Source of the DNA: Sporothrix humicola
Taxonomy: Eukaryota; Ascomycota; Sordariomycetes; Ophiostomatales; Ophiostomataceae
NCBI GenBank assembly: GCA_021396245.1
Contig: WNYE01000063.1
Span: 1 to 64,000, forward strand
Length of the DNA: 64,000 nt
Direction: 5' to 3'
The translations under genes were made by a program, and so were the position numbers. Below, in pieces: positions 55,744-64,000 of the stretch; within the stretch, counting starts at the first letter, position 1; each line of letters starts with the position of its first letter. A model generated the notes under the pieces. It did not search any database and was not told where the DNA came from. It worked only from the letters and a program-made list of their open reading frames with translations.

Positions 55744-57623
55744 ATGCCTCATGCGACAACCACAGCCACAACTGTTCTCCGAAAGCCGTCACCAAACAAC
55801 GCGCCGGTGTCCCGACGCAATCTAGACACAGCGATGGGCGCTCAAGACGAGGGCCTCGAAAAGTTCCCCGAGCTCGATGTGTACGACACAGCCGGCCTCG
55901 ACAATGGTAACGGAGCCATCACAAGCAAAACAAATGGCATGTCGAATGGCATGTCCAACGGCATATCGACAGCACAACCAGCCTATCCACCAGCCGACCA
56001 GTGGCGACCACGCAAAGATAGCAATGTGCGGTGGAATATGCCCACGGCGAATGGATACAGCAGCAGCAGTCATGGCCATGGCCACACGCGACAGAAGAGC
56101 CTTGGCGAGGCCTTGCGCACAATACGTACACGGTCTGCTAGCACCAGCCAGAATGTTCACGAGATTGCCGATGCGCTCAAGGCGCCCGTTTCGCCGATGC
56201 TGATAGTAAGTTGCCAAGCCTTTTTTAAGCTTTTCGGTCGTCATATGCTTGACATGGCCCACGATGAGCGAGGACTAACAGTATCCCTCTCCATCTCTAG
56301 TTCCTCTGTATTATTTGGTACGGATCCTCAGCCCTGACGAATACCTCGACAAAGTCGATCCTGAACGCATTCGAAAAGCCTGCCACCCTCACTATTATCC
56401 AATTCGCCTTTGTCTCGATATTCTGCTTCCTGCTAGCATGGCTGGCACGAGTTTTCCCGTCGCTGAAGCGTACAATGCCTTTCCTCAAGCACGGCATTCG
56501 CTACCCAGATGCCTTTATCATCCGCACAACCCTACCCCTGGCCCTCTTCCAGATTGTCGGCCATCTTCTCAGCTCGACCGCGACAACCAAGATTCCCGTC
56601 TCGCTCGTCCACACTATCAAGGGCTTGTCACCGCTCTTCACTGTCTTCGCCTACCGCATCTTCCTCGACATCCGCTATCCGACAACGACCTACCTCTCTC
56701 TTATCCCTTTGACGCTCGGTGTTGCGCTTGCCTGCTCTGGCAGCCATTCTTTCAGCGGCGGTCAGCTGATGGGCATCCTGTATGCACTGGTTGCTACAGG
56801 TATCTTTGTGACCCAGAACATTGTCTCAAAGAAGCTGTTCAACGAGGCGTCGCGTGCCGAGGCTGAGGGTATGGGCTCGCAGTCACGTAAGATCGACAAG
56901 CTCAACCTTCTGTGTTACTCGTCCGGCATGGCCTTCCTCCTCACGGGCCCAATTTGGTTCTGGACCGAGGGCATTGGCTTGCTTGGTGACTTTCTTTATG
57001 ATGGCTCGCTGGACCTGTCCGAGGGGCCCAACTCGTTTGACCACGGCCGTCTGTTTGTCGAGTTTGTCTTCAATGGCTTCTTCCACTTTGCGCAGAACAT
57101 GCTAGCCTTTATCCTGCTGTCGCGTGTTTCCCCTGTGACCTACTCGGTGGCGAGCCTGATCAAGCGCGTTTTCGTTATCACCGTTGCCATCATCTGGTTC
57201 CGCAACCCGACGACCTGGGTGCAAGCTGTGGGTATTGCCCTGACATTTATGGGCCTCTACTTCTACGACCGCACCAACCAGAACAAGGCCGACCGCCGCG
57301 CGCGCACGATGACGGGCGCTAAGAACGACGAGCCCCTCCTGCCGATGAACTCGGGCCCCTCTGCCAACGGTATTGGTCTGGGTCTCCAAAACACCGGTGT
57401 CTCGTTCGAGAACGGCTCAGCGACATTCTCAGCCTCGCCCATAGGCCCGCACCCTTACACAGCGGGCTACTCTGTTTCGGCCAACGAGGATTACAAGAAA
57501 TCGGACGATTTCGGCCGTGAAACTGTTCGTGGCAGCAGTGCTGGCGCTGCTAACTGGATGCCTCCTCGCACACGACAGGAAGATACATGGCGCGTTGGCG
57601 ATCAGGTGGCTGCAGCATCATGA
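55744..57623 (+). CDS. Triose-phosphate/nucleotide-sugar-type transporter (TPT, DMT superfamily)
   Basis: Exons are 55744-56205 and 56301-57623, with a 95 nt intron; product 594 aa. The first about 150 residues are a hydrophilic, Ser/Asn-rich N-terminus with small SNGM repeats. Membrane segments then begin exactly at the splice (LI|FLCIIWYGSSALTNTSTKSILNAF), the classic first TPT helix with its conserved Lys. Later landmarks are TLPLALFQIVGHLLSS, the HTIKGLSPLFTV motif, NIVSKKLFN, and MLAFILLSRVSPVTYSVASLIKRVFVITVAIIWF. About ten helices fit. It resembles Sly41-type Golgi/ER transporters more than plastid ones; the substrate is unknown. The C-terminal about 110 residues are cytosolic and low complexity. 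Confidence 0.88.
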
Positions 57624-57650
57624 AAAAGTCAGTTCACTGACTTTTTTCAT
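57620..57650 (+). repeat. Inverted repeat over the transporter stop codon
   Basis: ATGAAAAAGTCAGT (57620-57633), a 2 nt loop, then ACTGACTTTTTTCAT. The arms match completely except for one extra T. The left arm contains the TGA stop. An mRNA hairpin would start at the stop codon. Confidence 0.75.
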
Positions 57651-58834
57651 GTTTCCTGCGCTGCCCTTTTCTACACTAATATCACGGCCACTCCGTTTAC
57701 GGCGCATTTTTGGCATATTCGAACGTGACTTGTGGGATGTCTGGACGTTGAGTTCTTGACTGCCGGTCCAACCCATTCATGTTCGAAACAGTTCAATGTT
57801 GTATTTTTCTATAGAGGAGTTTTGGAGCGGCTGGGTTGTTTTCTGATTTTTGCATTTATTGTTCTTTACCACTTTTTTCTCTCCCTCTTTTCTTTTCACT
57901 TTTACCTTCACACACTCTGTACTCTATTCTGTTCTTCTTCTTCTCTTCTTCCTCTTTTCTTCTCAAAACGAACACGATTAGACTGCTTGGGGCAGATGAC
58001 TGGGCAGCAAAAAAGGATTTATAGAATATATAACGTTTTAAGTTGATTTCAGAATTATTGAATTGAAAATACGAAGACCCTTATGAATTGTTTTGTTTAT
58101 AAAGTAGTTCGACTTGTCCAGCACCTCTTTGTCCTCGAAAGACTGCAGTACAGCCTGGCGTTTATGCAGTTGCACTATGGCAGCCTCGTTGGAGTCCACA
58201 TAAAAAGCCAAGAAGTTACGGGTGCCATTGCGTCGGGTTGGCCCGATTTTTTTCTTTGGCCTTGCTTGGTTCTGTGTTTAATACCAAGTGAAAAACCAGT
58301 GAAACCTCAGTGAATCGCGGTCACGTGCTTAAATTTACGCTGTTTGCGTTGTAGGGTGTCGTGCTAGTGTGTGCCTTGCATAAGCGGCGGCACTGTGCGG
58401 AACCTGGAAAGTCAGAGAGTCCACAGAGGGTCAGCCGCAAAGGGTACTTGTGCTTTTCACCGTCAGAAGAGCCGTGAAAAAGTGCCCCGCAATCACCAGA
58501 TTTACGACGTGCGATTGCTCTTATCGAGGTGCATTTACACCGTACCAACGCGCACTACCGTCCTTAACCTCTTGCCGTTTGTGGTTCTTTCCAACTGCGC
58601 ATGGTTTGCGACTTCCTCTTTTCCTCTTTTTTTATTATTTCTCATTCCTTCCACATACTCCAGGCAGCAACTGTGGAGCCATTTCCAAACGATCCGATCG
58701 GCACGAACATAAATAAAAACCGACTCTGATACGAACAGTTCGATCATACATCAATTTGGTCTTGATAAAAGGAAGCAATTCCCCGCGCATTTTGCGCTAG
58801 ACGAGACCTTGTTCTTGTTCACATATCAACCACG
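57651..58834. other. Intergenic, upstream of F-box gene
   Basis: CT-rich and T-rich sequence at 57840-57965. A CACGTG core lies near 58323. No gene seen; short ORFs are Phe/Leu/Ser-rich readings of biased sequence. Confidence 0.6.
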
Positions 58835-61381
58835 ATGAATTCACGACTGCGCCAGAGACCGGTTCCTCACACAGCTGCTGGGCCGTCTTCGTCTAGTTCT
58901 CTGCCTTTGCGACCGCCGACATCCCGTGTGACACGACATGCCTCGATCACCAACTATGCGGAACCGAGCGAGAGCGAGGACGAGGATGACTATGATGACG
59001 ATGAAGAGGATGGCCAGGATGAGCGCAACCAGAATACCGATGACTCCGACGATCCCCTCGCGGAAAGCGACAGTGACCATGGTGATGACGAGTCGGGCGA
59101 CGGGAACTTCACCTCTCGGCAACGGCCATCAAAACGGCCACGCCTAAACGACAGGCCCACAACTATGACCGAGTTCATGACAGGCAGACGTCAGCTGCGG
59201 CGGAGGTCAACAGCGGGGTCGAATCCGTCGTCAGACGAAGCACGACAGAGACGACGGGAAGCTCGTGCGGCGGCGGCTAGCCGCGGAAACCCTGCACCAT
59301 CTGCCGAGTCGACACCCTCACCACAGAAAAAAAGACGAGATCGAAATGGCCCAAGACGAGGGCGAAGCGAAAGCTATGCGGCGAGACATGAATTGCGCTC
59401 TCAGGTCAAGCGGCCGCCATCACCGCCTCGCACCAATCAGCCACCGTGGGCCACTCTTCCCTATTTTATCCTGTCGACCATATTCTCGTACGCTTCTGCG
59501 CCGCTCGACACTGTTGCTTCGGTGCGGTGGCTGCTGGCTTCCAGCCGCACGTGCAAAGGGTTCACTGAGCCGGCTTTGCGGGCACTGTACGAGAGCCCGC
59601 CTATGCTCACGATGAACATGGCGCACAACCTGGTTGACCATATGGCCAAGGACCCATCGACAACAACTTTTGACTATCGTCAAAAAGTGAGGACGCTGAG
59701 AATCGATATTGGATCGTTGGCGACCCGTGTGTACAAGGGCCGCCACCTGGACATTGCGAAGCTGGTTTCCTGTTGTCCTCGTTTGGTCAACCTCGACTTG
59801 TACCACTACAAAGATATGCCCCCATACAGAGAGCAGACAGAGAACCTGCGGTGGACCTACCCACGAGAGCTTTTTGAGGCTCTTGGTGCGGTTCCGCCAG
59901 CAGGCAGCAATGGCACAGCCGAGAACAATGGCGTGACCGAAGCCAACGGCGGAGACTCTAGTGTTCACTCACTCGAAAGATACACGGTTGACAGCCTGCC
60001 CCAACTTATACCCCTTTCAAAGGCTTCAGCACCCACCGTTATCAAGCTCAAGAGCTGGCGGTGGAACCAGCGACTTATGGGCCGTGAGCTCGATTTGGAT
60101 GCGGTGCGGACCCTGCATCTGTCGCCGACGTTTTCTGGGCTGCGTAAGATCAGCTTCGTCAACTACCAACGGCCATCGTTGAATGCCAGAGATGCAGAGT
60201 CCCCCGAGATGGTCGAGGCGGACCGGCAGCAGGCAGAGCACTTTGCCGGCCTGCTGAATGCACTGCCCGATTTGAGACATTTGGTCGTGGAGTCGTCGAC
60301 GGCGGCCAACGACTTGATCCTTCCACTGATGCCCAAAAAGTTACAGTATCTGGAGATGATCAACTGCTGGGATGTGTCGGCGGACAAATTTGCAGAATAT
60401 CTGGTGACACATGGACACGAGTTGCGGGAACTTACATTGAACTACAACCAGTCGCTGAGCCTGTCGTTCCTACCCGTCCTGGGCACCGCATGCCCGCAAC
60501 TGCAGGCGTTGCGCATGAACCTGACGTACTACAGCCAGCATGCATTCTACAACGACGCCAACCCAACATACACTTGCCTCATGACACCCGACCAGGTGCC
60601 GACATGGCCAGAGGGCATCCGTGTGATTGAGCTGGAGCACCTGCGCAAGTGGGAGCCTGATGCAGCCGAAGTCTTTTTCCAGTCATTGGTGGATAGCGCT
60701 CCGCACATGCCGCAGTTACGCGTGCTCGCCCTCAAGGCGATGATGGATGTGCCGTGGCGACAGCGGTGCGCGATCCGCGACAAGTGGGTAGCCACGTTTG
60801 ATCGCGTCTTTAAGCGCCGGTCATCGCCGCCCGAGCCAGCGAGATCGCTGTCATACTATGCGAAGCAGAAGAAGGCCCTTAAGAAGGAGAAGTCTACATC
60901 GTCGCCCCAATCGAAAGGCAAGGCCCGTCTTAGTGATTTGGAGCCCTCGCGCCGCAGCGGCCGGATCGCCACGCATGCTTCGAGCCCGTCGTCGCGTGCC
61001 AGTAGCACAGCACGAGGGTTGCGAAACACAGTGCCTAGCGGGCGGGTGTCGTACCGAGAACCTGACACGGACGAGGACATTCCGAGCGAACAGTCTGACC
61101 AAGAAGACACGAAGAAGAAGGAGAAGGCCAAAGAGAGTGAAAGTGAGACCGACAAGATGGATGTGAGCGGCGATGAACGGCCCTCTACTTCATCTTCATC
61201 TTCGTCCAAGTCCAACACTCCCTTTGTGCACGGCATGTGTGATGTTGTGGATATTCGCATGGACAACCAGAAGCTCGGCGAGGTGCAGTTCCGGATGGAC
61301 GACTTTCTCGATAGTGACGATGACGGCTCAGACGGCGAATGGACGGGCGATGGTGCCGAGGCTAACGATTATGCGTGGTAG
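58835..61381 (+). CDS. F-box/leucine-rich-repeat-like protein with acidic, disordered ends
   Basis: An intronless frame of 848 aa. Residues 1-200 are low complexity, with strongly acidic blocks (EPSESEDEDDYDDDEEDGQDE) and basic Arg-rich patches. An F-box-like segment follows at about 203-250 (PPWATLPYFILSTIFSYAS...VRWLLASSRTCKGFTEPALRALYESP). LRR-like repeats come next (CCPRLVNLDLYHY, LRKISFVNYQRPSLN, LPDLRHLVVESST, KLQYLEMINCWDVS, ELRELTLNYNQSLS, CPQLQALRMNLTY). The C-terminal 170 residues are Ser/Lys/Glu-rich and end in an acidic patch with WTGDGAEANDYAW. If the F-box is real, it would be an SCF ubiquitin-ligase adaptor; Skp1 binding is inferred. Confidence 0.75.
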   Translation: MNSRLRQRPVPHTAAGPSSSSSLPLRPPTSRVTRHASITNYAEPSESEDEDDYDDDEEDGQDERNQNTDDSDDPLAESDSDHGDDESGDGNFTSRQRPSKRPRLNDRPTTMTEFMTGRRQLRRRSTAGSNPSSDEARQRRREARAAAASRGNPAPSAESTPSPQKKRRDRNGPRRGRSESYAARHELRSQVKRPPSPPRTNQPPWATLPYFILSTIFSYASAPLDTVASVRWLLASSRTCKGFTEPALRALYESPPMLTMNMAHNLVDHMAKDPSTTTFDYRQKVRTLRIDIGSLATRVYKGRHLDIAKLVSCCPRLVNLDLYHYKDMPPYREQTENLRWTYPRELFEALGAVPPAGSNGTAENNGVTEANGGDSSVHSLERYTVDSLPQLIPLSKASAPTVIKLKSWRWNQRLMGRELDLDAVRTLHLSPTFSGLRKISFVNYQRPSLNARDAESPEMVEADRQQAEHFAGLLNALPDLRHLVVESSTAANDLILPLMPKKLQYLEMINCWDVSADKFAEYLVTHGHELRELTLNYNQSLSLSFLPVLGTACPQLQALRMNLTYYSQHAFYNDANPTYTCLMTPDQVPTWPEGIRVIELEHLRKWEPDAAEVFFQSLVDSAPHMPQLRVLALKAMMDVPWRQRCAIRDKWVATFDRVFKRRSSPPEPARSLSYYAKQKKALKKEKSTSSPQSKGKARLSDLEPSRRSGRIATHASSPSSRASSTARGLRNTVPSGRVSYREPDTDEDIPSEQSDQEDTKKKEKAKESESETDKMDVSGDERPSTSSSSSSKSNTPFVHGMCDVVDIRMDNQKLGEVQFRMDDFLDSDDDGSDGEWTGDGAEANDYAW

Positions 61382-61556
61382 ATGCATAGTATCACTAACA
61401 GCTATGGTACATGAGATATAGATGCATTTATAAGTACACCTAGACCTACACTTGGTGTGCCTAATTGGAGACGTCATTAGTGACGAGAAAAAGTCACAAC
61501 TAAAATTAATGGGTTTCAACACTCTTGTGATATTGAGTGCGCTTGTCTTTCTATGA

Positions 61557-63195
61557 TTAGGTATTATTTGTCTTTTCTTGATCTTGGCCACTGTGTTGAG
61601 CCTGTTGATGAGCCTGGGTCTCTTCATCGTGTTTTCTTTGTTTTTGTAGTGCCTCTTCCCGCCAGACAGCACCATATCTCCACTGGATAGCAAGACCTGC
61701 CAATGCCACAACCTGCACACCAACACAGACCGAAAACGCCAATCCCGTGCCAATACGGTTGATCAGAGGCATAATAAATGTCGTTCCGCCAGCCGCCAGC
61801 AGACAGCGAGCGAGGTTGATGCTGGCACCTGCAGCGGCGGCTCGGTGCCCGGCATGGAAGACGTCCACCAAATACGTTGAGATGGCCGTCTGAGTGGTAA
61901 TGGCCGTCCAGCCAGTGATAAAAGTTGACACAATGGGCGCGGCAATGTGGACATGGCGGTCAATGGTCCAGCCAAACATCAGTAGAGAGCCGCACTGGAG
62001 AGCGGCAAAGATGGGCAGTAGTCGTAGACGCGCCTTTTCGAGGGAGACATCTCCTTCCTGGCCATTTTCTGCCTCTTTGACTCTCCGGTAGTCCATATCG
62101 AGCAGCTTGCCAGCAATAAGGGTGCCGACAATAGAGCCCACGCCGTTGGCGATAAAAGTGAGGCCGATATGGGTTTCGGTTAGACCGTACTCGGACTGGA
62201 AGAGAGTCGACATGGCTGTGATGCAGAGCTGCCAGCCGGCGTAGTAGATGGCCAAGAAGAAGACGACAGGGCCGGCTTGCTTGCTGATGAGGATTCGAAG
62301 GGGGGCGAGGACGTCAATTTTCTTGCGTTTGCTGCTGTTGGCAGAAGGAAACGACGTAAACCGGATTTTGGTGTACTTTTGGTACAGCCTCAGAGGATAC
62401 CGTGCTAGAGGACCGAGTGTCTGCGTATCGCGGCCACCATTACCAACAAGCGCCTGTAGCGTTTCCGGCAGAAGAACAACAAGAAAAGCGAGAAAAACGC
62501 CGCTGTATATGGCCAGAAACCAAAAGATGGACCGCCAGCCCAGCGACGAGCCGGCCAATGCACCTCCGATAATGGGTCCCACAGCCACCGGCACAAGAAG
62601 TCCGGCCTGGAACATGGCCATGAGGCCGCCGCGGTTTTCTCTGGTACTCACATCCCCGACAACCCCTGAGCCAACAGCAATCGTGCTTGCACTGCCAGCA
62701 CTTTGCAGGCCGCGCAGAACAATAAGGGTGGCATAGTTGCGGCTGAGGGCGAGGCCGATGCAGGCGGCGAGAAAGATTGTGAAAGTGCCAATGTAGGCCA
62801 CGCGGCGGCCACGGGCATCCGATATGGGCCCCCAGAGACTTGGGGCAAGGCCTTGAAGAATGAGATACGTTGTTACGGTCAAGTTGATGAGCTCAGACGA
62901 GACGTTAAAGTCCTTGGCGAGGGTTGGAAGTGCTGGAAAATAGATGTTGGATGCAAAGCCGGAGACTAGAGGAGGTTAGTGAGTGTGACCAAGGCGGACA
63001 GAGAGGCGTGGACCTACATGTTGCGGCGACAGAAACGAGAAACACAATCAGAGCTCGCTGGCGGTTGTCAAAGATGCTGTATGGCTCGTCGTCGATGTCT
63101 CTGCCCGGTGAGGAAGGAGCGACCGGCGCCGGAGCGGGCGCTGATGCCGCGGCAGGTGACGAGGCATGCTGTTCAGGGTCGTTCATGGTACCCAT
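61557..63195 (-). CDS. MFS transporter, drug:H+ antiporter (DHA1) type
   Basis: A plasma-membrane exporter of the major facilitator superfamily; substrate unknown. Minus-strand exons are 63195-63018 and 62965-61557, with a 52 nt intron; product 528 aa. The splice rebuilds the first helix and loop (VFLVSVAATFSGFASNIYFPALPTLAKDFNVSSELINLTVTTYLI), the typical DHA1/Qdr-like opening. Motif A is seen as GPISDARGRR, and RGLQSAGSASTIAVGSGVVGD matches the helix 4-5 region. A cytosolic linker (KYTKIRFTSFPSANSSKRKKIDVLAPLR) divides the two halves. The tail is Gln/Lys/His-rich. Start 63195 is the first in-frame ATG; 63186 has a better context (ACCATGAAC) and could be used instead. Confidence 0.9.
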
Positions 63196-63785
63196 ACATT
63201 GGAGATATGGGTTTTGTGCGTTGTGCTCATGAGACACTCATGTAAACAGCAACATTGCCGATCTCAGGATTGGGGTGTGGTCATCGGTTATATATGTGCC
63301 GGTGATAGTGTGGCAATGCGCCATGTAAGTCGAAGATGGCTTTAGCTGCGGAGATGACACCACTGGTGCCGGAGTTGAGCGCCGGAGTTGAGAAGTGCGC
63401 TGTGGAGCTAAGGAATTTTTGAAGAATTTTAGTGCACGGCACCCGGGTGCTGGACCTGGCAGCGCCCCTGTGGCGAAAGGGGCTGTTTTTGACGTGAAGC
63501 AAGGGAGAACCCGAGGCAATATGCGAATGCGATCATGTAAATACGAGCCTGTTGGTTATTATTCTTGTCCTGTGGGAAATAAACATGTCGCATACTTTCC
63601 CTGTTTGCTATGGCATTGATTTATGGGCGAGGAAATGACATTCAACGATACCCCTGTGATTGATGAATTGTGAAAATGCAGAGGCAGTGAATGCAAACGC
63701 GGGAACTGAGGATTTTATATCCCATCTTTTAGACACCAATGTGATCATCTATATACAGAAAGTACAAGCCCGGGATATTATCATA
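63196..63785. other. Intergenic, upstream of MFS gene
   Basis: 590 bp between the MFS start and the end of the partial gene, both on the minus strand. No supported ORF or RNA gene. Confidence 0.55.
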
Positions 63786-64000
63786 TCACCCTCCATGCGT
63801 GCTGCTGGTGACGGCGTACATCATTGCGCCGTACTCGTCCACGCCCTCAAGCCATTGGTCAACACGCCGGCGTCGACGTGCAAGTCCAGCTACATCTGCA
63901 GTGTTTGGATACGGCCACAACTCGTCGATGCGTAGGCCAGTATACCCCTCTCCAATTGTATCGTCTGTGTCTTTCCACTCATCGAGGTGCAGCTTGTACG
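63786..64000 (-). CDS. 3' end of an unrecognised gene, cut by the window edge
   Basis: The minus strand is open from the window edge for about 70 codons to a TGA at 63786-63788. It reads YKLHLDEWKDTDDTIGEG, then IDELWPYPNTADVAGLARRRRVDQWLEGVDEYG, ending in TSSTHGG. The mixed, charged composition and Trp/Tyr content look coding, unlike nearby non-coding frames. No family recognised from this fragment. Confidence 0.55.
   Translation of the reverse strand, partial: YKLHLDEWKDTDDTIGEGYTGLRIDELWPYPNTADVAGLARRRRRVDQWLEGVDEYGAMMYAVTSSTHGG

Noticed and set aside
1..64000. tRNA genes, rRNA, CRISPR arrays, phage or insertion sequences
   Set aside because: Looked for B-box-like GGTTCGANTCC, direct-repeat arrays and transposase motifs by eye; none found. 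A tRNAscan run would be decisive.

Overview
The window is nuclear DNA from a filamentous ascomycete (Pezizomycotina). The signs are intron-bearing protein genes with mostly 52-132 nt GT-AG introns, A-at-minus-3 start contexts, CT-rich tracts before several starts, and fungal-only families such as Zn2Cys6 regulators, Mus7/Mms22 and a caspase-like/C2H2 fusion. The gene set fits Sordariomycetes. An Ophiostomatales-like genome is possible, but that is an inference from overall feel and not a measured result. No tRNA, rRNA, CRISPR, transposon ORF or long terminal repeat was recognised.

Layout, left to right: FAD glycerol-3-phosphate dehydrogenase (+, 547-2676); a low-complexity hypothetical gene with an in-frame TAG (+, 3305-4843); WD40 protein CIA1 with a histidine-rich insert (+, 5583-7295); 2-oxoglutarate dehydrogenase E1 (-, 8032-11258); TFIIH subunit Tfb1 (+, 12544-14581); a large mitochondrial AAA ATPase with an Msp1-like domain (+, 15006-18398); a degenerate caspase-like protein fused to C2H2 fingers (-, 18885-21840); a 3.5 kb interval with no recognised gene; Mus7/Mms22 (-, 25316-32566); a small Ecm19-like membrane protein (+, 33046-33541); cytochrome c oxidase subunit Cox5/COX IV (+, 34492-35373); mitochondrial ClpX/Mcx1 (-, 35841-37716); glycogen branching enzyme (+, 39148-41926); ATP synthase beta (+, 43013-45139); a secreted CE1-type esterase (+, 46761-47695); a Zn2Cys6 regulator (-, 47901-49616); Orc5 (+, 51035-52724); splicing factor Cus1/SF3B2 (-, 52994-54919); a TPT/DMT transporter (+, 55744-57623); an F-box/LRR-type protein (+, 58835-61381); an MFS drug:H+ transporter (-, 61557-63195); and the 3' end of an unknown gene (-, 63786-64000).

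Most genes are core housekeeping genes and do not form a pathway cluster. Several products act in mitochondria (G3P dehydrogenase, OGDH E1, AAA ATPase, Cox5, Mcx1, ATP synthase beta, probably the Ecm19-like protein). Others serve genome maintenance and expression (Tfb1, Mus7, Orc5, Cus1). The least ordinary stretch is 18.9-25.3 kb: a caspase-fold protein that seems to have lost both catalytic residues, fused to zinc fingers, with a long gene-free upstream interval. Splice sites were assigned by hand from GT/AG positions, frame agreement and family continuity. RNA-seq would be the decisive check.
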